Shown: piece by piece, positions 16,007 through 28,536 of the stretch
Position numbering within the stretch: the stretch's first letter is position 1
Layout of the letters: every line of letters starts with the position of its first letter
Origin: Burkholderiales bacterium
GTDB taxonomy: Bacteria > Pseudomonadota > Gammaproteobacteria > Burkholderiales > Burkholderiaceae_C
Assembly: GCA_022758925.1 (NCBI GenBank)
Contig: JAEMQF010000098.1
Coordinates: 1 to 34,763, forward strand
Direction of reading: 5' to 3'
Length of the DNA: 34,763 bases
The notes under the pieces: generated by a model
What the model was told of the DNA's origin: nothing
Databases searched by the model: none
What the model saw: the letters and a program-made list of their open reading frames with translations, nothing else
Translations under genes and position numbers: made by a program

Positions 16007-18612
16007 ATGAGCAAGGGAATATCGCCGCCGGGCGTCGATCTGGCCGGCCACACACCGATGATGCAGCAGTACTTGCGCATCAAGGGCGAGTTCCCCGACA
16101 CGCTCGTGTTCTACCGCATGGGCGACTTCTACGAGTTGTTCTTCGACGATGCGCGCAAGGCCAATCGCCTGCTCGACATCACGCTCACGTCGCGTGGCAA
16201 CAGCGCCGGTGAACCGGTGATCATGGCGGGTGTTCCCGTGCACTCGGTGGAGAGTTACCTCGCCAAGTTGATCCGGCTCGGCGAGGCCGTGGCGATTTGC
16301 GAACAGGTCGGCGACGTGGCCACGGCCAAGGGACCGGTGGAACGCAAGGTGGTGCGCGTCGTCACGCCCGGAACCGTGACCGACAGCGAATTGCTCGCCG
16401 AAAAAAGCGATGCAGTGTTGCTCGCGCTGTGCCGGCGCGGCAACAGGTTTGGCCTGGCGTGGTTGGCCTTGACACGCGGCGAACTCGGCCTGACCGAGTG
16501 CGACCAAGCCGAACTCGGCGGCTGGCTGGCGCGCCTGGCGCCCGCCGAAGTGCTGGTCGATCGCGAAAAGATGCCCGATGCGCTGCAACCTTCGTCGCTG
16601 CTGGCGGTGACGGCCGTGACGCCGCAAGCTGCGTGGCAATTCGACTCGGCGCTGGGCCAGCGCAAGCTGTGCGCGCAACTCCAGGTCGCGAGCCTGGCCG
16701 GATTCAACGCGCAGGACCTGCACGCAGCGCAGGCCGCGGCCGCCGCACTTCTGACCTACGCCGAGCGCACCCAGGGCCGAGCGCTGGCGCATGTGCGCAA
16801 GCTCGAGGTTCAACTCGCGAGCGATCTTCTCGACCTGCCCCCGGCCACGCAGCGCAACCTGGAGCTGACGTTGACGTTGCGCGGCGAACCCGCGCCAACG
16901 CTGCTGTCGCTGCTCGACACCTGCCGCACCGGCATGGGCAGCCGGGGCCTGCGCCATTGGCTGTTGAACCCGTTGCGCGAGCGCAGCGTGGCGCAACAAC
17001 GCCATGACGCACTCGCCGAGTTGATCGCCGCCGACTGCGGCGGCCTGCGCGACGCGTTGCGCAACATCAGTGACGTTGAACGCATCACGGCGCGCATCGG
17101 ATTGCGCCAGGTGCGCCCGCGCGAACTGACCGGCCTGCGCGCCACTCTGGCCGGTCTGCCGGCCCTGCGCGCGCAGGTGCCGGCTGGGAGCGCGCTGTTG
17201 CTGGACATGCTGCTCGAAGCGATGCACCCTCCGGCGCCGATCGGCGCGCTTCTGACTGCAACCATCGCTGCGGAGCCCGCGATCCTGCTGCGCGACGGGG
17301 GCGTCATCGCCATCGGGTTCGACGCCGAACTCGACGAGCTGCGCGGCATCGCACAAAACTGTGACGCATTCCTGCTCGAACTCGAGGCGCGTGAGCGCGC
17401 GCGCTCTGGGATTGCGAACCTGCGCGTCCAGTACAACAAGGTGCATGGCTTCTACATTGAAGTCACGCAGGGCCAGGCCGCCAAAGTACCGCTGGATTAT
17501 CAGCGCCGCCAGACGCTGAAGAACGCCGAGCGCTTCATCACGCCGGAGTTGAAAGCGTTCGAAGACAAGGCGCTGTCGGCGCAGGAGCGATCGCTGGCGC
17601 GCGAGAAACTGCTGTATGAGGAGTTGCTCGATGCGCTCCAGCCGTATCTCGAAGGGCTTGGAGCGCTGGCCCGTGCCTTGGCCCAACTCGACGTGCTGGC
17701 AGCGCTTGCCGAGCGCGCGACGAGTCTCGGCTGGTGCCGCCCCCAGTTTGTGCGCGAAGCCTGCATCGAGATCGTGGGCGGCCGCCACCCCGTGGTCGAG
17801 GCGCGACTGCTGGAACTCGGTGCCGGCAACTTCATGGCCAACCATTGCCGGCTCGATGCCAAGCACAAGATGCAACTCATCACCGGCCCGAACATGGGAG
17901 GCAAGAGCACCTACATGCGCCAGGTGGCGCTGATCGTGTTGCTGGCGTCGATCGGCTCGAACGTTCCGGCCCAGAGCTGCAGGCTCGGCCCGATCGACGC
18001 GATCCACACCCGCATCGGCGCTGCCGACGACCTGGCGAATGCGCAGTCGACGTTCATGCTCGAGATGACCGAAGCCGCCTCGATCCTGCATCATGCGACG
18101 CAACACTCGCTGGTGTTGATGGACGAGATCGGGCGTGGCACGTCGACGTTCGACGGCCTGGCATTGGCCGGCGCGATCGCGAGCCACCTGCACGACCGCA
18201 ATCAATCGTTCACGCTGTTTGCAACGCACTATTTCGAGCTGACCGAATTTCCGGTGAAGCATGAGCGCGCCCTCAATGTGCATGTCTCGGCAGTGGAGAG
18301 TGGCGAGGCGATCGCCTTTCTGCACGAGATCGAGCCCGGCCCGGCAAGCCGCAGCTATGGCGTGCAAGTGGCGCGCCTCGCGGGCATGCCGGCCAGCCTG
18401 GTGCGCCAGGCACGATCGACGCTCGAATCCCTGGAGACGCAACGCGCTCAAGGGCAGGCGCAGATCGATCTGTTTGCCGCGCCCGCGCCGATTGCCGAGG
18501 TGGCCCCCGATGCCGTCGCGCAGGAACTGGCGGCGATCGACCCCGACGCGCTGACGCCGAAAGAAGCGCTCGACGCGCTGTATCGCTTGAAGGCACTCGT
18601 GCGACGGCCGAC

Positions 18613-18616
<4 letters not shown>
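16007..18616 (+). CDS. mutS: DNA mismatch repair protein MutS
   Basis: This 869-residue protein has the full MutS plan. The mismatch-binding domain has GDFYELF (F41 and E43, the Phe-X-Glu wedge that stacks on the mispair). Connector, core and clamp domains follow. The C-terminal ATPase has Walker A GPNMGGKS at 627-634, Walker [16 protein letters not shown] around D706-E707, and [12 protein letters not shown]. It recognises base mismatches and small loops as a dimer and recruits MutL. The ATG at 16007, after GAGTGAGGGG, is preferred to an upstream in-frame ATG at 15893, which lies inside suhB and adds unconserved residues. The next gene overlaps its stop by four bases. No mutL is present here. 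Confidence 0.98.
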
Positions 18617-21214
<2,598 letters not shown>

Positions 21215-21356
21215 TGGCGGCGCGGGCTTTGATCCTGCCTTGCCTGGCCATCCCAGCGAAGTGCCGGCCCGTCGTTGACACGGGAGCTCGAACCCAATGC
21301 GGCATGCACCCGGTGGAGCCCTGCGCACTTCGGGATGCCGCGCTGGCTGTCAAGCC

Positions 21357-22214
21357 ATGAATCTTTGCGGCTTCGAAGTTGGCCTGACCCAACCGTTGTT
21401 CTTGATCGCCGGCCCCTGCGTCATCGAGTCCGAACAGTTGCAGATGGACGTGGCGGGGCAGTTGAAGGACATCACCACCGCGCTCGGCATCGGATTCATC
21501 TTCAAGTCGAGCTACGACAAGGCGAACCGTTCCGCCGGCACGACATTTCGTGGCCCCGGCATGGACAAAGGCCTGGAAATCCTGGCCAAGGTGAAGCGCG
21601 AACTGAGAGTGCCGGTGCTCACCGACGTGCACAACGAAGCGCAGGTCGCGACGGTTGCGGCAGTTGTCGACGTCTTGCAAACGCCTGCGTTCCTGTGTCG
21701 CCAGACCGACTTCATCCATGCCGTGGCACAAAGCGGCAAGCCGGTCAACATCAAGAAAGGCCAGTTCCTCGCGCCGCACGACATGAAGAACGTGATCGCC
21801 AAGGCCCGTGCCGCAGCACGAGACAAAGGGTTGCCACAAGACAACTTCATGGCCTGCGAACGCGGCGCGAGTTTCGGCTACAACAACCTCGTCTCGGACA
21901 TGCGCAGCCTTGCGATCATGCGTGAAACCGGGGCACCGGTCGTCTTCGACGCGACCCATTCGGTGCAATTGCCCGGCGGCCAGGGCACGACCTCCGGTGG
22001 TCAGCGCGAATTCGTCCCCGTGCTCGCGCGCGCGGCCGTCGCAGTGGGCATCGCGGGCCTGTTCATGGAAACCCACCCCGACCCGGCGCATGCCCTGAGC
22101 GACGGACCCAACGCCGTGCCGCTGAAACACATGCGCGCCTTGCTCGAACAATTGTTGGCGCTGGACCGCGTGGTCAAGAGCCAGCCGTTGCTGGAGAATG
22201 ACTTCTCCTGCTGA
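21357..22214 (+). CDS. kdsA: 3-deoxy-8-phosphooctulonate synthase (KDO-8-P synthase)
   Basis: The 285-residue TIM-barrel enzyme condenses phosphoenolpyruvate with arabinose 5-phosphate to give KDO 8-phosphate for the LPS inner core. Motifs: [12 protein letters not shown] near the N-terminus, [69 protein letters not shown] and SDGPNA. The cysteine in AGPCVIE, together with His, Glu and Asp in the later motifs, is the ligand set of the metal-dependent class; the metal-free E. coli type has Asn at the cysteine position. The start at 21357 gives the conserved N-terminus; an upstream in-frame ATG at 21297 adds 20 unrelated residues. Confidence 0.96.
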   Translation: MNLCGFEVGLTQPLFLIAGPCVIESEQLQMDVAGQLKDITTALGIGFIFKSSYDKANRSAGTTFRGPGMDKGLEILAKVKRELRVPVLTDVHNEAQVATVAAVVDVLQTPAFLCRQTDFIHAVAQSGKPVNIKKGQFLAPHDMKNVIAKARAAARDKGLPQDNFMACERGASFGYNNLVSDMRSLAIMRETGAPVVFDATHSVQLPGGQGTTSGGQREFVPVLARAAVAVGIAGLFMETHPDPAHALSDGPNAVPLKHMRALLEQLLALDRVVKSQPLLENDFSC

Positions 22215-22232
22215 ACCACGGAACCCTGAACC

Positions 22233-22523
22233 ATGAGCAGTGCCTACATCATCGCCAACGTGCGCGTCACGAATCCCCTGCAATACGAGGAATACAAGAA
22301 ACTTTCATCGGCCGCGATGCTGGCTCACGGCGCGCAGGTCTGCGTGCGCGGCGGCGCGACCGAAGTGCTGGAAGGCGACTGGAAACCCGACCGCGTGGTC
22401 GTGCTGAAATTTCCATCCATGGAAAAGGCCCGCGCCTACTATCACTCCGCCGAATACGGCAAGGCGCGCAAGGCACGCACAGGCGCGGCGGTGATGAGCA
22501 TGATCGTCGCCGAAGGCATCTGA
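22233..22523 (+). CDS. DUF1330 family protein
   Basis: The 96-residue protein is a small ferredoxin-like (dimeric alpha-beta barrel) member of DUF1330: SAYIIANVRVTNPLQYEEYKK at the start, VRGGATEVLEGDWKPDRVVVLKFPS in the middle and ARAYYHSAEYGKARKAR at the end. No catalytic function is established for the family. It starts 18 bases after kdsA, and eno starts 31 bases after its stop, so it is very probably in their transcript. A DUF1330 gene between kdsA and eno is familiar from related bacteria. Confidence 0.9.
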   Translation: MSSAYIIANVRVTNPLQYEEYKKLSSAAMLAHGAQVCVRGGATEVLEGDWKPDRVVVLKFPSMEKARAYYHSAEYGKARKARTGAAVMSMIVAEGI

Positions 22524-22554
22524 ATCGAATGACGCACAACCCACAAGGCATTGA

Positions 22555-23841
<1,287 letters not shown>

Positions 23842-23864
23842 GTCCGCTGCGGGAGGCAATACTG

Positions 23865-24143
23865 ATGCGCTTGTTGACCACTGCCCTGATCGCGCTGCTG
23901 CTGCTGGTGCACGTCGAGCTGTGGTTCGGCAAGTCGGGCGTTCCGCGCACCCTGGAGCTGAGCGGCAAGCTGCGCGAGCAGCTCGCAGCGAACAACGCAG
24001 CACGCGCGCGCAATCAGCAACTGCAAGCCGAGGTGCGAGACCTCAAGGAAGGCTTGGAGATGGTGGAAGAAAAAGCGCGCTTCGAACTCGGCATGTTGAA
24101 GCCTGACGAGATCCTGGTACAGCTCAGCGTGCCCAAACGCTGA
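23865..24143 (+). CDS. ftsB: Cell division protein FtsB
   Basis: The 92-residue bitopic protein has a short N-terminal membrane segment (about residues 3-20, LLTTALIALLLLVHVELWF), then a periplasmic coiled coil (about 30-70, LSGKLREQLAANNAARARNQQLQAEVRDLKEG) and the conserved end EEKARFELGMLKPDEI. FtsB forms a complex with FtsL and FtsQ that activates septal peptidoglycan synthesis. It lies 23 bases after eno, the usual eno-ftsB pairing, with GGAGG ahead of its ATG. Confidence 0.95.
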   Translation: MRLLTTALIALLLLVHVELWFGKSGVPRTLELSGKLREQLAANNAARARNQQLQAEVRDLKEGLEMVEEKARFELGMLKPDEILVQLSVPKR

Positions 24144-24275
24144 AGCGCCGGCCCTTCACCTCGTCACGGCGAAAGCCGGGAGCCGCCGGGCCGCGAGCAC
24201 AGGACCTCCCGACGCATCAGCCTTTCAATGCATGGATCCTGACTCGTCTCGGGATCACAATTTCACTCGACACCC

Positions 24276-24941
24276 GTGACTGCACTTCCGCATTTTCTGC
24301 AACCCATCTTCACCGAAGCCTTCTCCGTCTGGGGTGCAGCCGTCACACGCCTCGAACTCGTCGCCGTCGTCCTGGCGCTGGCGATGGTGGTGTGCAATAT
24401 CCGCGTCAACCCTTGGGGCTGGCCGCTCGCCATCGTCAGTTCGTTGCTCTACTTCGGCCTGTTCTGGAAGAACCTGCTGTATGGCGACGCAGGACTGCAA
24501 GTCTTCTTCGCCCTCATCGCCGCCTGGGGCTGGTGGCAGTGGCTGCACGGTACACAAGGCGACGGCGGCGCATTGCGGGTAAGAACGCTCGGGAAAAAGG
24601 GCCGCTGCCGGGCCCTGATCGCGATGGCGATCGCCTGGCCCGCGACAGGCATCTTCCTTGCCAGCGCCACCGACACCGACGTTGCCTGGTGGGACGCCTT
24701 TCCGACCGCGGCCAGTGTCATCGGGCAATGGCTGCTCGGGCGCAAATACGTAGAGACCTGGTTCACCTGGGTCGTGGTGAATGTCGTGAGTGTGGCCCTG
24801 TTCGCTTACAAGGGGCTTTGGCTCACGACCGTTCTCTACTCGATCTTCATCGCGATGTCAGTGCTCGGCTGGCGTGCATGGCAACGGCTTGTCGCGAACG
24901 GCCCGGCGCCAGGCCGTGTTCAACCTTGCGGCGAGCTTTGA
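24276..24941 (+). CDS. pnuC: PnuC-family nicotinamide riboside transporter
   Basis: The 221-residue membrane protein has about seven hydrophobic segments and PnuC features: VVCNIRVNPWGWPLAIVSSLLYFGLFW, QVFFALIAAWGWWQWLHG, ASVIGQWLLGRKYVETWFTWVVVNVVSVALFAYKGLW. It belongs to the SWEET-like vitamin transporters that carry nicotinamide riboside across the inner membrane for phosphorylation inside. A thiamine-type paralogue (PnuT) is possible, but the WGWWQW pattern favours the riboside type. The start is GTG at 24276 and has no strong ribosome binding site. A 132-base gap separates it from ftsB; I saw no riboswitch or NrtR/NadR site there that I could defend. Confidence 0.88.
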   Translation: MTALPHFLQPIFTEAFSVWGAAVTRLELVAVVLALAMVVCNIRVNPWGWPLAIVSSLLYFGLFWKNLLYGDAGLQVFFALIAAWGWWQWLHGTQGDGGALRVRTLGKKGRCRALIAMAIAWPATGIFLASATDTDVAWWDAFPTAASVIGQWLLGRKYVETWFTWVVVNVVSVALFAYKGLWLTTVLYSIFIAMSVLGWRAWQRLVANGPAPGRVQPCGEL

Positions 24942-25051
24942 TCGGCTGTGCTCAACGCCACGGGCATCGCCTGCGAGACTGCGGGCCGCTGCGGGCGTCC
25001 GATGCGAAGCGCTTGATCGCGTCGGCGCCCTCCGGCGACGGTTGAGCGACG

Positions 25052-27367
25052 CTACTGGGTGGTGCGCAGCGGCGGCACACGCGGCCCCCGGGCGGACAGC
25101 ACCTTGGTGCGTGTAGGTACGCGAGGCGAGGCCGCGGCCGCGGCTTCGACTTTTCGCGCGATCGGGACGCTGGCGGCGCTGAAGTCAAGGGTGAATTGCG
25201 GCACGCGCCACGGGCCGTCGAGCCGAATCGGCACGCTCTTCCCGGCGAGCGCCGTGAACTCCTTCGCCGCTTGCGCAACGCTCGCGTTCAGGCGCAAGTC
25301 AAGCTGCCCGGTATCGAGCGCCAGTTCACCACTGCCCACAGTGCGCACGCTTGCGCTGTTGAGTTCAAGTTCCTGGGCCCGTGCATGACCACCTCGCAAC
25401 TCGATGCGTGCCTTCAGATCGTTGAATGCCGTGTTTGCGCCCTCGTTGTATGCCTGTTGGCGCACAGGTGTTTGGTTGCCGCTGCCGGCGGGACCTTCAA
25501 GCAACGCGGCGCGCAAATCGATGCCCTTGATCTTGCCTGCGCGCCCGGCAAGCGATACCTGCCCGTTCAAGCCTGCGCGCAAAGTGCCGAGGCTCCTGCC
25601 TTGCGATTGCAGGTCCCAGGCCAATTCGCCGGTGCCTTCGATCCATGGCAGTTGCACAGCATCGGCGCGCAGGGCGCGCGAGTTAACGGCCGACAGACTT
25701 CCTTTGCTCGACAGACGCGGGGCACCGGTTGCGTCGAGGTCGATGCTTGCTTCAACCACGCCGCCATAGGCCTGCGCCGTGATCGGGGCAATGTGCAGCA
25801 CCTTGCGCTGGGCGTCGAACTGCGCAGAAACTCCAGTCGTCGTCAAGCCACAGAGTTTGACCTTGTCGGCGCGCAAATGCCCGGCCAGCGTCAGGTCGCT
25901 CAGAAACGACAGGTCCAAGGGCTGTGAATCGTCGCGCCAGCGCGCCAGACAGGGCTGCGCCAGCAATGCGTCCAGGTCGAGCCTGGCGCTGGCCAACTCG
26001 AAACTCCAGTGCGGCCGGTGCCAGTCACTCAGCGCAACCTGGCCACGCAACTCATCGCCGGCGAACTTTCCACTCAACGCGAGGTGCAAGCTCCTTTGCG
26101 CCAGGTCGAGCATGAGTTTGCCGGTCGCAGCCAGCGGCACCTGCGCGCTGAGTGCCGGATGGATAGCCTCAGCGGTCAGGTCCACGGCTTCGAACTCGAT
26201 GCGAGCGCCGGCCTCGAGGTCCAGCGACACGGGACTTGTCATCTGCACCCGAAGCTGAGCATCCTCGCTGCGGATCGACACCTGCGCGTTCGCCGTTGCG
26301 CCGCGCAGCGAGCGCGCCGTTGCCTCGAAACTTGGCACCTGGAGCGCCGCGGTCAGAGTCTGGTCGGGGTGGGCCACGCTCACGTCCATGCTGAGCCGAC
26401 TTCCCTGAAAGCGCCGTTCGATGAACCTCAACTCCGGGGCCACCAGCCGTGCGTTGACGACGCTCAGGCCTGATTTGCTGGATGAAGTGATGACCAGGTT
26501 TTCCACGCTTAAGGTATGCAGGCCGAGATGGCCAGTCACCTCGGCCTTGATCGCCAATGCGAGGTTGGCAACGCCAAGGGCTTTGCCTTCGAGTTGTGCG
26601 TCGAGCTTCACGAGTTCGATTCGGCCGGCCTGTGCATCAAACAGCAGGCGCCCTTTCAGCGAAACCCGCGCGTCGACTCCAGCCTGCGGTGCATGAACGC
26701 GCACGCTCACCGTCAATGGTGCGGACAGTGCATCAGTGAGCCGGCCGATTTCGACGTTGACATCGTTCAAGCTGCCGCTCTGAAATCCGATCTCGTCGTC
26801 CCATTGCAAGTTCGAACGCTTGAGAAGCAGGCCATGGACGTCGACGTTGCCGGGCGAAATCGTCGCGATGTCATGCAACAGATCATCCACGTTCGTGCTG
26901 CCGTCCTTGGAACGCACCAGTTGCGCACGCAGACCATCGACTTCGGCCCAGTCGATCAGCACCTGGCGTCGCAATAGCGGCAGCCAGGCTATCGTGAAGC
27001 GCGCGCTGTCGATCGACGCGAACTCGCGCGCGCTGCGCCGCTGGCTGAGCGTGGCCTTGCCCGCTTTAAACCCGAGCTTGGGAAACCAACTCAGTTCAAG
27101 CTCACCGTCCAGAACCAACTCGCGCTGGGTACGCTCCTTCACCATGCGAACGATTTGCGACTTGAACTGATTCGGGTCCAACAGATGCGCAACCAGCGCG
27201 ATGAGGCCGGCGAGCACACACACGACCACCAACAGACCGGCGATGGCGTAACGGTAGTAGGTCTTGGCCAGCGTTTCGGCATAGGGGATCTTGAACGGCC
27301 CGAAAGTCGAAATCACCAGACCGATGACGCCGATCAGGCCGAGCAGTGCGAACTTGATTGGGTTCAT
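25052..27367 (-). CDS. AsmA-family protein
   Basis: The 771-residue protein has two N-terminal hydrophobic segments (about 5-25 and 40-65), then DPNQFKSQIVRMVKERTQRELVLDGELELSWFPKLGFKAGKATLSQ, the AsmA N-terminal domain. A long periplasmic beta-rich region and a C-terminal AsmA_2 region (IKGIDLRAAL...GGHARAQELELNSASVRTVGSGELALDTGQLDLRLN) follow. AsmA-like proteins are bridge- or chorein-like envelope proteins linked to lipid transport and outer membrane integrity. Typical AsmA has one membrane anchor at the very start; here an extra segment of about 35 residues precedes it. The ATG at 27367 opens this extension; an in-frame ATG at 27427 adds 20 unconserved residues. It converges with pnuC. 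Confidence 0.87.
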   Translation of the reverse strand: MNPIKFALLGLIGVIGLVISTFGPFKIPYAETLAKTYYRYAIAGLLVVVCVLAGLIALVAHLLDPNQFKSQIVRMVKERTQRELVLDGELELSWFPKLGFKAGKATLSQRRSAREFASIDSARFTIAWLPLLRRQVLIDWAEVDGLRAQLVRSKDGSTNVDDLLHDIATISPGNVDVHGLLLKRSNLQWDDEIGFQSGSLNDVNVEIGRLTDALSAPLTVSVRVHAPQAGVDARVSLKGRLLFDAQAGRIELVKLDAQLEGKALGVANLALAIKAEVTGHLGLHTLSVENLVITSSSKSGLSVVNARLVAPELRFIERRFQGSRLSMDVSVAHPDQTLTAALQVPSFEATARSLRGATANAQVSIRSEDAQLRVQMTSPVSLDLEAGARIEFEAVDLTAEAIHPALSAQVPLAATGKLMLDLAQRSLHLALSGKFAGDELRGQVALSDWHRPHWSFELASARLDLDALLAQPCLARWRDDSQPLDLSFLSDLTLAGHLRADKVKLCGLTTTGVSAQFDAQRKVLHIAPITAQAYGGVVEASIDLDATGAPRLSSKGSLSAVNSRALRADAVQLPWIEGTGELAWDLQSQGRSLGTLRAGLNGQVSLAGRAGKIKGIDLRAALLEGPAGSGNQTPVRQQAYNEGANTAFNDLKARIELRGGHARAQELELNSASVRTVGSGELALDTGQLDLRLNASVAQAAKEFTALAGKSVPIRLDGPWRVPQFTLDFSAASVPIARKVEAAAAASPRVPTRTKVLSARGPRVPPLRTTQ

Positions 27368-27647
27368 GGGCGAGACGGTCTTCAGCCAGGACGCCACGGC
27401 GGCGCAACACATGGCGCAATGCACCAATCATCGGCCGATCCGGGTTGGAATCGCAACGCTTCGGGTGGAGCGGGAACGCGTCTGGCGGATTGAATTCACG
27501 ATCGAAGCGACTTGACCGTGATGGTCTGCCCGCCTCGAAGCAGCACCACCCTGATCGGCGTGAGCAGACGCTACAGATGCACCTGCATGTATCGAAGGCA
27601 CGCCGCGCGGCCGTCCCAAGCCACGCCGCGCCCGCACGCTGTGCGGC
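27368..27647. other. Gap between the AsmA-family gene and the enoyl-CoA hydratase homologue
   Basis: These 280 bases lie between two - strand genes. I see no gene, clear terminator or repeat here; the sequence is of lower GC than its neighbours in places and probably carries the promoter of the AsmA-family gene. Confidence 0.4.
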
Positions 27648-28469
27648 TCAGCTTGTCGACCAGCTCGGCGGGCGTTTGTCGATGAAGGCCTGCACGCCTT
27701 CGAGCGCGGCTTCGTCCATCATGTTGCACGCCATTGTCTGACCGGCTTCTTCGTACGCAGCCGATATGCTCTTCTCGAGCTGGCGATAGAACAGGTGCTT
27801 GCCCATTGCGATGGCCACGCGCGGTTTGGAAAGAATCGCAGCGACGAGCCGCTCTACTTCGGCATCGAGTTCCAGCGCGGGCGCCACGCGGTTGATGAGG
27901 CCCCGGTCGCGCGCCTGCTCGGCACTGATGAACTCTCCGGTCACGAGCATCTCGAACGCCGCCTTGCGCCCGATGTTGCGCGACAGCGCCACACTCGGGG
28001 TCGAGCAAAACAACCCGTAGCGAACGCCGCTCACGGCGAATTGCGCGTCGCTCGCCGCCACTGCGAGGTCGCACATGGCGACGAGCTGGCAGCCTGCCGC
28101 CGTCGCCATGCCCTGCACCTTGGCAATCACCGGCACCGGTGCGGATTGCACACTGAGCATGAACGCCGTGCATTGATCGAACAACTTCCGGTAGTAGGGC
28201 AACGAGGGGTCGCTGCGCATCTCTTTCAAGTCGTGTCCGGCACAAAACGCCTTGCCTGCGGCGGCCAGCACGACTACGCGCACAGACTCATCGGCGATCA
28301 GCGCATCGAACTCGCTTTGCAGCGCTGCGAGCATGGCTTGTGACAATGCATTGAACGACCTCGGCCGATTCAGCGTGAGCGTCACCACCCCGCGCTGATC
28401 CACTTCGCGCAACACCAGGGGCTGGCCTTCATGGGCCGCGCCGTTTTCGGTATGTCTGTCGATGTTCAT
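27648..28469 (-). CDS. Enoyl-CoA hydratase/isomerase family protein, ECHDC3-like
   Basis: The 273-residue crotonase-fold protein has the CoA-binding region LNRPRSFNALSQ, the oxyanion region AFCAGHDLKEMRS, VQGMATAAGCQLVAMCDLAVAA and a C-terminal end (GKHLFYRQLEKSISAAYEEAGQTMACNMMDEAALEG) close to human ECHDC3. In canonical hydratases two glutamates (rat E144 and E164) add water. At the first position this protein has Gln (GCQLVA), and the second falls in GVRYGLFCSTPSV with no Glu. Hydratase activity is therefore doubtful; the true reaction is unknown. The start is ATG 28469 with GGAG (28479-28476) six bases before it. It lies 67 bases after the patatin gene on the same strand. Confidence 0.88.
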   Translation of the reverse strand: MNIDRHTENGAAHEGQPLVLREVDQRGVVTLTLNRPRSFNALSQAMLAALQSEFDALIADESVRVVVLAAAGKAFCAGHDLKEMRSDPSLPYYRKLFDQCTAFMLSVQSAPVPVIAKVQGMATAAGCQLVAMCDLAVAASDAQFAVSGVRYGLFCSTPSVALSRNIGRKAAFEMLVTGEFISAEQARDRGLINRVAPALELDAEVERLVAAILSKPRVAIAMGKHLFYRQLEKSISAAYEEAGQTMACNMMDEAALEGVQAFIDKRPPSWSTS

Positions 28470-28536
28470 GCCGTTCTCCGTGCAAGCGCAACTGTACTTC
28501 GCCAGGGATTGGCGCCCAGCACTTCATGCCGCGCCA

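Noticed and set aside
15851-18451. Very long open frame (866 codons) on the - strand opposite mutS
   Set aside because: It lies wholly antisense to mutS, has low-complexity His/Arg/Gln-rich composition and no recognisable motif. This is the usual shadow frame of a GC-rich gene.
24144-24275. Possible riboswitch upstream of pnuC
   Set aside because: The gap is short and I could not draw a conserved NAD-, thiamine- or preQ1-type fold; only weak GC-rich pairing is possible.
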